DNA of 64,000 bases. Origin: Caballeronia peredens (GTDB lineage Bacteria > Pseudomonadota > Gammaproteobacteria > Burkholderiales > Burkholderiaceae). The DNA is taken from assembly GCA_001544595.2 (NCBI GenBank), contig FCOH02000020.1, positions 1 through 64,000 of the forward strand, read 5' to 3'. The position numbers and the translations under genes were made by a program. Shown here piece by piece: positions 28,417 to 37,012 of the stretch; position 1 is the first letter of the stretch; the number at the start of each line of letters is the position of its first letter. The notes under the pieces are model-generated. The model was not told the origin of the DNA, ran no database searches, and saw only the letters and a program-made list of their open reading frames with translations.

Positions 28417-29282
28417 GTCCGCGCGACATCCGAACGTGCGCGGGCCGCATCGATCTCGAAGCCCTGACGATCACGCTGGGCGACAGCCCGCATGCGTTCA
28501 CCGCCGTGCGCAATGTGAGCGCGGTCATCGAGCCGGGTGAATTCGTCTGCATTCTCGGTCCGTCGGGCTGCGGCAAATCGACCTTGCTCAGCGCACTGGC
28601 GGGACATGTCGCCGCGAGCGAAGGCCGCGCCCTGCTCGATGGCGAGCGCATCGAAGGACCGCACCCGGAGCGCGGCATGGTCTTCCAGCAGCACACGCTG
28701 CTGCCGTGGCGCAAGACGCTCGATAACGTCGCGTTCGGCCTGAAGATGCAGGGCGTCGGCAAGCGCGAGCGGCATCGTCGCGCGCAGGCGCTGCTCGAAC
28801 GTGTCGGGCTCGGCGCGTTCGCGCACAGCTATCCCGCGCAATTGTCGGGCGGCATGCAGCAGCGCGCGGAGATCGCGCGCGCCATGCTCAACGAGCCGCG
28901 CATCCTGCTGATGGACGAGCCGTTCGGCGCGCTCGACGCGCAAACGCGCGCCATGATGCAGGCGCTGCTGCTCGATGTATGGAGCGAGCGGCGGCCGACA
29001 GTCGTGTTCGTCACGCACGATATCGACGAAGCCCTGTTTCTCGCCGACCGCATTCTCGTGATGAGCCAGAGCCCGGGCACGATGCTCGAAGAACTGCGCG
29101 TGCCGTTCGCGCGGCCGCGCGAGCGCAGCGACACGCGCGATCTTGTCACGGAGCCTGCGTTCGTCGCGTTGAAGCGCCGCTGCCTCGCACTGCTCCGGCA
29201 TCGGCCTGCCGCGACGCCTGCCACGTTGCGCGACGCGTCCGCGAATATCGACATCACTCATCCCGCTCAGACCGTTCCATGA
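28413..29282 (+). CDS. ABC transporter ATPase (SsuB/TauB type)
   Basis: 289 residues from ATG 28413. Walker A is GPSGCGKST, Q-loop MVFQQHTLLPW, signature LSGGMQQR, Walker B ILLMDEPFGALD and switch VTHDIDEALFLAD. The last 45 residues form a low-complexity tail. This is the nitrate/sulfonate/taurine subfamily. It overlaps the permease and the HEAT gene by 4 bases each, so the import genes and the HEAT protein are one translational unit. Confidence 0.93.
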   Translation: MSPRDIRTCAGRIDLEALTITLGDSPHAFTAVRNVSAVIEPGEFVCILGPSGCGKSTLLSALAGHVAASEGRALLDGERIEGPHPERGMVFQQHTLLPWRKTLDNVAFGLKMQGVGKRERHRRAQALLERVGLGAFAHSYPAQLSGGMQQRAEIARAMLNEPRILLMDEPFGALDAQTRAMMQALLLDVWSERRPTVVFVTHDIDEALFLADRILVMSQSPGTMLEELRVPFARPRERSDTRDLVTEPAFVALKRRCLALLRHRPAATPATLRDASANIDITHPAQTVP

Positions 29283-30262
29283 CGCACACCAATCCGCTTT
29301 TCGATGACGTCACCGACGACGCCCTCGCCGCCCGCTTCGCCGATACGGACGCTGCCGTGCGCCGCCTCGCGGTGATCGAAGCCGCCGATCTCGAAGACGA
29401 AGCGTGGCTGCCCGCGCTCGCAGATGCGCTGCTCAACGACGCCAATGCCGATGTGCGCCGCACCGCCGCGCAACGTCTCGGCGCATGGGATTCGAACGAA
29501 GCCGTCGATGCACTGTGCGCGGCGCTCGGCGATCCCGACGCAGGCACACGCGAAGCCGCGGCCGAGAGTCTCACGTCGTTGAAGGATCCTTCTTCGGGCG
29601 AACGACTTCTGCCTCGTCTCATCGACGAGAACGCCGATACATTCACGCGCGCCGCGCTGCTGCGCGCGCTGCGTGAGTTGCGCTTGCCGAATGCGGCCGA
29701 ACCCGCGCTCGCTGCGTTATCGGATGCATCGCCGGTCGTGCGGCGTGAGGCTGTCGGCGTGCTGGGCTGGCTGCGTTATGCGAACGCGTTGACGCACTTG
29801 ACGCGGCTCGCCCGCGCCGATGAATCCATCGATGTAAGGCATGCTGCCGTCGGCGCACTCGGTTTCGCCACCGACGACAGCGTGCTCGACCCCTTGAAAC
29901 ACGCACTCGCCGACAACGAATGGCGCGTGCGCGAAGAAGCCGCGGCGACGCTCGGCAAGCTGCGTCTCACGGCGGCGCGCAGTGCGCTGGAAGACGCGCT
30001 CGCCGACGATTATTGGCAAGTCACGCTGCAAGCGGCGCGCGCACTCGGACGTCTGCGCGATGCCGCGAGCACACATGCGGTATCGGAACTGTTGACTTAT
30101 CCGATCAGCAACGTGCGCAAGGAAGCGGCGCTCGCGCTCGGCGAACTCGGCGATACGCGAGCACTCGCCGTGCTGAACGCGGCCCTCACCGACGGCGATC
30201 CGGAAGTGCGCAAGGCCGCGCGCATCGCGATTGCGCAGATCGGTGCGCGGCACGGCGTCTGA
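29279..30262 (+). CDS. HEAT-repeat protein
   Basis: 327 residues from ATG 29279, overlapping the ATPase stop. Nearly the whole length is a run of about nine HEAT-like helical pairs, each with a pattern such as DPDAGTREAAAESL, SPVVRREAVGVLGWL or DPEVRKAARIAIAQIG. There is no signal peptide. Repeats of this kind act as scaffolds, and some (the CpcE/NblB type) attach or remove cofactors. As the last gene of the flavoprotein/ferredoxin/ABC operon it may help assemble the redox pair, which is inference only. Confidence 0.88.
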   Translation: MTHTNPLFDDVTDDALAARFADTDAAVRRLAVIEAADLEDEAWLPALADALLNDANADVRRTAAQRLGAWDSNEAVDALCAALGDPDAGTREAAAESLTSLKDPSSGERLLPRLIDENADTFTRAALLRALRELRLPNAAEPALAALSDASPVVRREAVGVLGWLRYANALTHLTRLARADESIDVRHAAVGALGFATDDSVLDPLKHALADNEWRVREEAAATLGKLRLTAARSALEDALADDYWQVTLQAARALGRLRDAASTHAVSELLTYPISNVRKEAALALGELGDTRALAVLNAALTDGDPEVRKAARIAIAQIGARHGV

Positions 30263-30286
30263 GCGCAATGTGGCTCACGAGGCAGC

Positions 30287-31522
30287 TCAGCGCGGCTCGG
30301 CGGAGAGACCGTCCCTGACCCACAGCAACGCGATCGTCGATACGATCGGCCCCGCCGCGAGCAGATAGAACGGCGCGTGATACGCGTGCGTCCACTGGAA
30401 GATGAGGCCCGCCGCCGCCGGCGACCACACGCCCGCGAATTGCCACAGGCCGTTGGCCACACCCGTCGCGAGTCCGACGCGCGACTTGCCGCCCGATTCC
30501 GCGACGGTCGCCGTCATCAGCGGAGACCATGCGAGCGAGAAGAAGCCCACGGCCGCTGCCGCGACTGTCAACGCGAATTCGCCGTGCACGAAGGAGAACG
30601 CGATCATCAGCACCGCGAACGCCGCCATGATCCCGAGCATCAACGGCTTGCGCACGCCGCCCATCGCATCGGAGACGAAACCGACGATCGGCTTCGACAC
30701 CAGCGACGTCGCGCCGAACCAGATGACGACCGCACCCGCCGCGACGGGCGACAGTCCGTGCTGCTTGACCATCAGCGCATTGACGAGGAACGCGAAGCCC
30801 CACACGGCCCAGTAGCCGCCGAAGCCCGCGACGAGCAGCAGCACGAATTGCGGATTGCGCAAGAGCGGCCAGATCGGCATGCGCGGACCCTGATGGCGCG
30901 CCTCGCGCACCGGGCTGTCGCGCACGAACAGATAGCTCAGCACGCCGAAGGCCGCCGTGCAGACGCCGAGCAACTGATACACCGAATGCCAGCCCACCGC
31001 GCGCATCAGCGTGGGCACGACCGCATTCGTGATCATCACGCTGCAAGGCGCGGCGGTGAGCAGAAAACCGATGGCCTTGCCGCGATCCTTCACGCCGAAC
31101 CACGCGGTGACGAGCTTCACGGTCGCGGCGATATCGGCGCCTGCCGCAAGGCCCATCAACGCCTGCAGCGCCATGCCCATCGCGACATTGGTCGTCATGC
31201 TGAAGCAGAACGTCAGAATGCCGAGCACGAAGATGGTGCTCGCGAGCATCACGCGCCCGCCGACGCGATCGGTCAGGAAACCGCCGAGCGCGTTCGCGAT
31301 CACATAGCCGCAGAAGAACGCGGTGACGAATACGCCCAGCGCCATCAGCGGCAAGCCGAGGGAATCGGATGCCTGCACCGCGACGGTGCCCCATGCCAGC
31401 CGGTCGACGAACGTGAAGTCGAGCGCGAGCCAGCCGAGAAACACCACGAACCAACGATATGCTCCATGCGTCGCCGCGGTGCTGCCGGCGGCCACCTGGA
31501 CCGACTCCACTTGACTGCCCAT
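30287..31522 (-). CDS. MFS transporter, probably for an aromatic acid
   Basis: 411 residues from ATG 31522, which has AGGAG upstream; the upstream ATG at 31558 is less likely. Twelve membrane segments, with the MFS loop motif GGFLTDRVGGRVML between TM2 and TM3. It is the last gene of a run of minus-strand aromatic catabolic genes (36877 to 30287), so import of the aromatic substrate by proton symport is the natural role. It ends 24 bases from the HEAT gene, tail to tail. Confidence 0.9.
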   Translation of the reverse strand: MGSQVESVQVAAGSTAATHGAYRWFVVFLGWLALDFTFVDRLAWGTVAVQASDSLGLPLMALGVFVTAFFCGYVIANALGGFLTDRVGGRVMLASTIFVLGILTFCFSMTTNVAMGMALQALMGLAAGADIAATVKLVTAWFGVKDRGKAIGFLLTAAPCSVMITNAVVPTLMRAVGWHSVYQLLGVCTAAFGVLSYLFVRDSPVREARHQGPRMPIWPLLRNPQFVLLLVAGFGGYWAVWGFAFLVNALMVKQHGLSPVAAGAVVIWFGATSLVSKPIVGFVSDAMGGVRKPLMLGIMAAFAVLMIAFSFVHGEFALTVAAAAVGFFSLAWSPLMTATVAESGGKSRVGLATGVANGLWQFAGVWSPAAAGLIFQWTHAYHAPFYLLAAGPIVSTIALLWVRDGLSAEPR

Positions 31523-31594
31523 TGCTCGTCTCCTGCATCGATATATTGTTGTGGGCACTGCGATGCGCTCATTGCACGTACGGCGCGTTCATCA

Positions 31595-32659
31595 TCATCC
31601 GTGTGAAGCGACCACCTCCCCGGCCTTGCCCTGCGCTTCACCGGACACGTTCTCCTCTGCGATGAGCTTCTTCAGCACGCGACGAATGCGCACGGCGCCT
31701 GCATCGGTGGCGAGCAGCACGGGGCGCATGTCCATCAGTTCGCGCTCGCCGAGGATCTTCTGCTGTGCCTCGATCATCGGTTTGTCCTGCTCGTTGAACG
31801 CGACCTGCTGCCATTCGCGCACGAGCACGTCGGTGGCGGGATCGTCGATCTTGAAGCTGCGCGCATGCGCATAGAAGTAATGCGTCGAGTACTCGGTCTC
31901 GGGCGTGAGCAGATGCGTGCCGAACGCCTGGATGCCGTCCTCGCGCGGCTGTCCCGTCGGTGTCGCACCGGCGTTCAGGCGGATGGTCGCGGGCGCGTCC
32001 CAGCGGATCTCGGTCCAACGGTCGACGATCAGTTCCGCGTCGTCCATGTACTTGCCCATCAGCGGCGGCACGCGGCCGTTCGGAAACCAGAACTTGCTGT
32101 GGATCGTCGTGCCTTCCTGCAACACCTGATGCTGCGTCTGCTTCACGGCTTCCGTGTGCAGGAAGTTGCCGTGCAGGAAATGCGTGTGCGTGAGGTCCGC
32201 GAGGTTGTCGACGATCAGTTCATAGTTCGCCTTCACGTGCGTGACGCCCGACAGAATCTTGCGGCCCGGATCGAGCAGATAGCTGAAGTCCGGAATCAGC
32301 GATTCGTCGGCGCGTTCGGGATCGCCCATCCATAACCAGATCAGGTTGTACTTCTCGACGAGCGGCCAGCTCTTGACCTTCGCGGCGGCGGGCACCTTGT
32401 TGTCGATCGGCGTGCCGGTGCACTTGCCCGAGCAGTCGAACTGCAGGCCGTGATAGCCGCACTGCACGTCGTCGCCGACGAGCTTGCCCATCGACAGCGG
32501 CGCGAAGCGATGCGGACAGATGCCGCCGATCGCCGCCGCGCTGCCGTCCGTCTTGCGATAGAACAACACCGCTTCGTTCAGGATGGTGCGCGGAGTCAGC
32601 GCGCGCGTGACTTCGCTCGCCCACGCGCCGACATACCAGGCGTTCTTCAGAAAGCTCAT
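31595..32659 (-). CDS. Rieske non-heme iron oxygenase, VanA-like (aryl O-demethylase or hydroxylase)
   Basis: 354 residues from ATG 32659. The Rieske cluster ligands are CPH (GGICPHRFAPL) and CGYH (VQCGYHGLQFD). The mononuclear iron site is DNLADLTHTHFLHG, giving the bridging Asp and two His ligands. Length and layout fit the VanA/dicamba-demethylase group, which removes methyl groups from aryl ethers. With the VanB-like reductase it forms a two-component system. Since the next steps are 3-hydroxybenzoate 6-hydroxylase and gentisate dioxygenase, a 3-methoxybenzoate-type substrate giving 3-hydroxybenzoate would make sense, but this is inferred. Confidence 0.92.
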   Translation of the reverse strand: MSFLKNAWYVGAWASEVTRALTPRTILNEAVLFYRKTDGSAAAIGGICPHRFAPLSMGKLVGDDVQCGYHGLQFDCSGKCTGTPIDNKVPAAAKVKSWPLVEKYNLIWLWMGDPERADESLIPDFSYLLDPGRKILSGVTHVKANYELIVDNLADLTHTHFLHGNFLHTEAVKQTQHQVLQEGTTIHSKFWFPNGRVPPLMGKYMDDAELIVDRWTEIRWDAPATIRLNAGATPTGQPREDGIQAFGTHLLTPETEYSTHYFYAHARSFKIDDPATDVLVREWQQVAFNEQDKPMIEAQQKILGERELMDMRPVLLATDAGAVRIRRVLKKLIAEENVSGEAQGKAGEVVASHG

Positions 32660-32731
32660 GACTCGTCTCCTTGATGGTTTCGTTCCTGCGTCGTTCGTTG
32701 CGCGCGGATGTTGGCTCGCGGTTCTCTCAGG

Positions 32732-33703
32732 TCATAGGTCCAGCTTGATCGTGGCCGAGCATGCGCGCGATACGCACGGCAGCATGGTTTCGTTCGCGGC
32801 GCGTTCGTCGTCGGTCAGGAAGAGATCGCGATGATCGGGCACGCCCTCCAGCACATGCACGAGGCACGTGCCGCACACGCCCTGTTCGCACGATGATTCG
32901 ATCTCGACGCCCGCGCGGCGCAACGCATCCAGTGTCGTGCATCCGGGTTCGACCTGCACGGTGCGACCGCTCTTCGCAAGCTCGACGGTAAAGGTGCGTT
33001 CATCGCCTTGCGAATCGGCGGACGCTTGCGGCGCTGCGCCGAAGTACTCGAAGTGTACGGTTGCATCCGGCCACGCAGGACTGGCGGTTTCCCGCACGAG
33101 CGTCATGAAAGGCGACGGGCCGCACAGATACAGATGCGCGCCTTCGCGGCGTCCGCGCAGAATTCCGTCGAGGCGGTCATGCAACGCAGCGCCTTCGAGT
33201 CCGTGATGAAAGCGCGTGAAGTTGCGCAAGCCGCCCGTGTCGATGCGCGCGTAAAACGCCGTGTGTTCGACCGAGCGCGTGAAATAGTGCAGCTCGAACG
33301 AACGTCCGCGCGCATGGAGATGACGCGCCATCGAAAGCACCGGCGTAATGCCGATGCCGCCCGCGATCAGCACGGCATGCGGCGCTTCGTCGTCGAGCGG
33401 AAAGTGATTGCGCGCCTCCGAGATTTCGATCACGCGCCCGGGCGCGAACTCGTCGTGCACGCGTTGCGATCCGCCGCGCGATTGCGCCTCGCGCTTCACG
33501 GCGATACGGAACACGCCTTCGTCCTCGGGGCCGTTCCACAACGAGTATTGCCTGACGATGCCCGGCGCGATCACGACGTCGATATGCGCGCCGGGACTCG
33601 CACCCGTGAGCCGCGCGCCCGCCGGCCCTGCGAGCAGCAATGACTTGATGTCGAGCGCCTCGTCGACGATTTCGCGGATTTCCACTTGCATCAACGCCAC
33701 CAT
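32732..33703 (-). CDS. VanB-like oxidoreductase (FMN/NAD and 2Fe-2S domains)
   Basis: 323 residues from ATG 33703; MQVEIREI at 33691 is an alternative start. It has a flavin domain (RQYSLWN), an NAD domain (VLIAGGIGITPVLSMARHL, LYLCGPSPFM) and a C-terminal plant-type 2Fe-2S domain (CEQGVCGTCLVHVLEG and a last Cys in MLPCVSRA). It carries electrons from NAD(P)H to the Rieske oxygenase encoded next. The start lies 5 bases from the gentisate dioxygenase stop, so the genes are in one transcript. Confidence 0.92.
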   Translation of the reverse strand: MVALMQVEIREIVDEALDIKSLLLAGPAGARLTGASPGAHIDVVIAPGIVRQYSLWNGPEDEGVFRIAVKREAQSRGGSQRVHDEFAPGRVIEISEARNHFPLDDEAPHAVLIAGGIGITPVLSMARHLHARGRSFELHYFTRSVEHTAFYARIDTGGLRNFTRFHHGLEGAALHDRLDGILRGRREGAHLYLCGPSPFMTLVRETASPAWPDATVHFEYFGAAPQASADSQGDERTFTVELAKSGRTVQVEPGCTTLDALRRAGVEIESSCEQGVCGTCLVHVLEGVPDHRDLFLTDDERAANETMLPCVSRACSATIKLDL

Positions 33704-33708
33704 GTTGT

Positions 33709-34755
33709 CTAACGCGCCTCGCGCCACAAGCCGAGCGCCTTTTGCGCGGGCCGGTCCGAGAAGCTGAACAGCACGGAGTCCGACTCCGCGCGATGCGACA
33801 CCGGCAGCCACGACGGCGCGACGAACACATCGCGCGGTCCCCAGTCGAAGGTCTCGTGGCCGATGGTCGTCGTGCCGCGTCCTTCCACCGCGCAGAACAC
33901 GGTCGAATCCGTCGAACGGACCGGCGCGCCCGCGAAGCCCTTCGGCAGCCATTGCACGAATGCGCCGATGGTCGGCATCGGGTAGCCGCCCGAAGCCGGA
34001 TTCACGTATTGCATCTTCACGCCGTGCACGTCGTCGATCGGCCCATGCGCGGCGAGCCATGCGAGTGCCTCGCGCGTGCGCTCGTACGGATAGCAGAACG
34101 TGGGCGCGGCGAGACCGCTGGCGCGATATTCGATCGGCAGCAGATTCGCGCCGAAGCGCGCGAGCGCGTCGCCCTCCTTGCGCGTGAGCGGCTGCGAATC
34201 GTCGCCGTAGGGTTGCGCGAAACTGCTGTCGAACAGATTGACGATGGGAACGTCGAGCCCGTCGAGCCACACGACCGGCTCGCTGCCTTCGTTGCCGTGA
34301 TCGTGAAATGTCCACGAAGGCGTGAGGATGAAGTCGCCCGGATGCATCGCCGTGCGTTCGCCGTCGACTGCCGTGTAGGCGCCCTGGCCTTCGATCACGA
34401 AGCGCAACGCGGACGCCGCATGACGATGGCTCGGCGCGACTTCGCCAGGCAGAATCAGCTGCAGACCCGCGTACAGACTCTGCGTGATCTGCGACATGCC
34501 GCGAATGCCCGGGTTTTCCAGCACGATCACGCGGCGCTCCGCTTCCTTCGCGGTGATCAGGTCTCCCGCTTCCATCAGCAACGGGCGCAGCGTTTCGTAA
34601 TGCCATATCGCCGGCACGCACTTCGATGCCGGCTCGCGCGTGACGAGCCCGCTCATGACTTCCCAGAGCGGTGTCGTGCTGCGCGCATCGAGGCGCGTAT
34701 AGAACTCGCGCCGCGCTTCCTTTACTTCACTGGACGGCTCTTCGCGTGCATGCAT
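33709..34755 (-). CDS. Gentisate 1,2-dioxygenase (bicupin)
   Basis: 348 residues from ATG 34755. Two cupin domains; the first has the metal-binding motif APSHRHAASALRFVIEGQG and a second His in FHDHGN. The C-terminal cupin (HGVKMQYVNPASGG, FVAPSWLPVSHRA) is the family's second module. The enzyme opens the ring of gentisate between C1 and C2 to give maleylpyruvate, in the cytosol. Neighbours are the FAH-family hydrolase and the 3-hydroxybenzoate hydroxylase, the steps after and before it. Confidence 0.92.
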   Translation of the reverse strand: MHAREEPSSEVKEARREFYTRLDARSTTPLWEVMSGLVTREPASKCVPAIWHYETLRPLLMEAGDLITAKEAERRVIVLENPGIRGMSQITQSLYAGLQLILPGEVAPSHRHAASALRFVIEGQGAYTAVDGERTAMHPGDFILTPSWTFHDHGNEGSEPVVWLDGLDVPIVNLFDSSFAQPYGDDSQPLTRKEGDALARFGANLLPIEYRASGLAAPTFCYPYERTREALAWLAAHGPIDDVHGVKMQYVNPASGGYPMPTIGAFVQWLPKGFAGAPVRSTDSTVFCAVEGRGTTTIGHETFDWGPRDVFVAPSWLPVSHRAESDSVLFSFSDRPAQKALGLWREAR

Positions 34756-34767
34756 CGAGGTCTCCTC

Positions 34768-35625
34768 TCAGGCGGCGCTGACCGCCACGTTCATCGTGCC
34801 GATGCGCTGGATGGTCGCCGTCATCACGTCGCCCGGTTCGATCGGGCCGACGCCTTCGGGCGTGCCGGTGAGCAGAATGTCGCCAGGATTGAGCGTATAG
34901 AACGACGACGCGAACGCGATCAGCGCGGGCACGTCGAGAATGAGGTCGGACGTGTTCGAGCGTTGCCGCGCTGCGCCGCTCACATCGATCGACAGGTCGA
35001 GCGACGACGGATCCGGCAACTCGTCCGCCGTCACGAGCCACGGCCCGAGCACCGTATAGCTGTCCGGCGACTTGCGGAAGCTGCGCTCTTCCGGCCCGCG
35101 AATCGTGATGTCGAGCCCGATGCAATAGCCCGCCACATACGAAAGCGCCGCCTCGCGCGTCACGTTCTTCGCACGCTTGCCGATGACGACCGCCAGTTCC
35201 ACTTCGTGATCGTTGCGCCGGTCGGTATGCACGAGATGCACGCCATCCGCTTGTCCGACGAGCGAACTCGTCGCCTTGAGAAAGAGTCCGGCGCGTTCGA
35301 TCTCGTTGATCATGTTGCCGTGATGCAGGTTCGCGTCCTTGCGCACTTCCTGCAAGTGCTTCTGATAGTTCACCGGCGCGGCGACAATCTTGCCGGGATT
35401 CGCGACCGGCGAAAGCAGCCTGCACGACGCGAGCGGAACGGCGCGCGCGCTCTTCGCGAGACGTTCGATCTCGCCGCGCAAGTCCGGCAGCGAGGCGATC
35501 AGCGCATCGAACATCGGATACGGATATTGCATGGCCGGCAGCCCGGCGAGCACGTCGGTCACGTCGTGGACCTGGTCGTCGGATACGACGCCCAGACGGT
35601 TGTCATCGAAACGGCACAGCTTCAT
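34768..35625 (-). CDS. FAH-family hydrolase (fumarylpyruvate or maleylpyruvate hydrolase)
   Basis: 285 residues from ATG 35625. The FAH fold is clear: KIVAAPVNYQKHLQE, the metal-binding Glu residues in NDHEVELAVVIGK, GYCIGLDITIRG and LLTGTPEGVGPI. In the gentisate pathway it cleaves the ring-fission product to pyruvate and fumarate or maleate. No maleylpyruvate isomerase (GST-like or DinB-like) is present in this cluster, so it may act on maleylpyruvate directly, or the isomerase is elsewhere. Confidence 0.9.
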   Translation of the reverse strand: MKLCRFDDNRLGVVSDDQVHDVTDVLAGLPAMQYPYPMFDALIASLPDLRGEIERLAKSARAVPLASCRLLSPVANPGKIVAAPVNYQKHLQEVRKDANLHHGNMINEIERAGLFLKATSSLVGQADGVHLVHTDRRNDHEVELAVVIGKRAKNVTREAALSYVAGYCIGLDITIRGPEERSFRKSPDSYTVLGPWLVTADELPDPSSLDLSIDVSGAARQRSNTSDLILDVPALIAFASSFYTLNPGDILLTGTPEGVGPIEPGDVMTATIQRIGTMNVAVSAA

Positions 35626-35650
35626 TGCGAGTCTCCGGTACGGGTATTGA

Positions 35651-36877
35651 TCACACGCGTTCGAGCGCTTCGTCCACTTGCGGCAACGGCGTCTTCGCTT
35701 CGCCGTAGAGCCATTCGAGGCTTTCGTACGCCTGCTGCGACGTACGCCCGCGCAGCATGTTGTTGCGCAACTCGCGCGCGACGCCGCTTGCGTGATACAC
35801 CTCGCCGTAGAGACGCGCCATCAGTTGCGTGCGGCCGGTGCGCAGATAGCGCTCGCGCTCGTAGGACTTGAATGCCTGCTGGACATCGTCGCCGTGTGCT
35901 TCGATCTGGTCGGCGAGACACACCGCGTCTTCCACCGCCATGCACGCGCCCTGCGCCATGTATTGCAGCATCGGATGCGCGGCGTCGCCCAGCAACGTCA
36001 CGCGGCCGCGGCTCCAGTGCTTGATCGGATCGCGATCGCACAGCACCCACATGCGCCACGTCTCCACGCGCGACAGCAGTTCCTGCACTTGCGGCTGCGT
36101 GCCCTCGAAGCGGCGATGCAGTTCTTCGGGATCACCGCGCGTATCCCAGCCTTCGTCGTAGCGATCGCTGTGAAAGACGGCGACCAGATTGAAGAGCTTT
36201 CCGCCGCGCAGCGGGTAATGCACGAGATGGTTCTTCGGACCGGCCCACAAGGTCATCGTGTTCGAGCGCAGATGCTCGGGCACCTGTTCGATCGGCAGCA
36301 CGCCGCGATACGCGATATGTCCCGACACGCGCGGCTTGCCGTCGCCGACGAGCCACTGGCGCACGCTCGACCACAAACCGTCCGCACCGATCAGCGCGAT
36401 GCCCTCATGACGCGCGCCGCTCTGCGTCGTGACGACGACGCCGTTCTCCGTCTCGTCGAAACCGGTGACCTTCTGCGCGGTCGTCATGCGAATCAGCGGC
36501 GACGCCATGCACGCATTCGCAAGCACCGCATGCAGATCCGAGCGATGGATCAGCGCATACGGATGCTTGAATCGCTCGACGAATGCATCGCCCAGCGCGA
36601 TGCCGGTCACTTCCTCGCCGCTCAGCGCATCCATCATCACAAGCCGCGAGGGAAACGCCGCGAGTTGGCGGATCGCGTCCGTCACGCCGAGCCGGTCGAA
36701 CATGCGGAACACGTTGGGTCCGAGCTGAATGCCCGCACCGATCTCGCGGAACTCCGCGGCCTGTTCGAGCAGATGCACGGACCGGCCCTTCGCGGCAAGC
36801 GCGAGCGCGGCCGCGAGACCGCCGATACCGCCGCCGACGATGAGAACCGGTTGCGCTGTCTGGGTTACGTCGAGCAT
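35651..36877 (-). CDS. 3-hydroxybenzoate 6-monooxygenase (FAD, class A)
   Basis: 408 residues from ATG 36877, with GAGGAAGG directly upstream; the longer frame to 36946 is not needed. The FAD motif is VLIVGGGIGGLAAALAL at residues 11-27, then GADGLWSSVR and GRVTLLGDAAHPMLQYMAQGACMAVED, the second FAD motif of the salicylate/3-hydroxybenzoate hydroxylase group. It adds a hydroxyl para to the ring OH of 3-hydroxybenzoate to make gentisate. A salicylate 5-/1-type substrate cannot be ruled out by sequence, but gentisate dioxygenase next door supports this call. A promoter-like element lies at 36932-36960. Confidence 0.88.
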   Translation of the reverse strand: MLDVTQTAQPVLIVGGGIGGLAAALALAAKGRSVHLLEQAAEFREIGAGIQLGPNVFRMFDRLGVTDAIRQLAAFPSRLVMMDALSGEEVTGIALGDAFVERFKHPYALIHRSDLHAVLANACMASPLIRMTTAQKVTGFDETENGVVVTTQSGARHEGIALIGADGLWSSVRQWLVGDGKPRVSGHIAYRGVLPIEQVPEHLRSNTMTLWAGPKNHLVHYPLRGGKLFNLVAVFHSDRYDEGWDTRGDPEELHRRFEGTQPQVQELLSRVETWRMWVLCDRDPIKHWSRGRVTLLGDAAHPMLQYMAQGACMAVEDAVCLADQIEAHGDDVQQAFKSYERERYLRTGRTQLMARLYGEVYHASGVARELRNNMLRGRTSQQAYESLEWLYGEAKTPLPQVDEALERV

Positions 36878-36931
36878 GAGTCCTTCCTCGTTGAGTTGAT
36901 CTGTTGCGTCGAACCTTGCTGGCTCGAAAAA

Positions 36932-36960
36932 AGTATAGGTTTGCACCTTTATGCCGTTAA
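36932..36960 (-). promoter_or_regulatory. Sigma-70-like promoter for the gentisate operon
   Basis: On the minus strand TTAACG (36955-36960) and TATACT (36932-36937) are 17 bases apart, matching four and five of six consensus positions. It lies 55 bases before the hydroxylase start codon and after the porin gene, so the operon 36877-30287 could be expressed from here. Confidence 0.45.
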
Positions 36961-37012
36961 GCAGGCACCGACAATCCGGTCTATAGACGTTCGCAATAGT
37001 GGTCGCCGCGCG

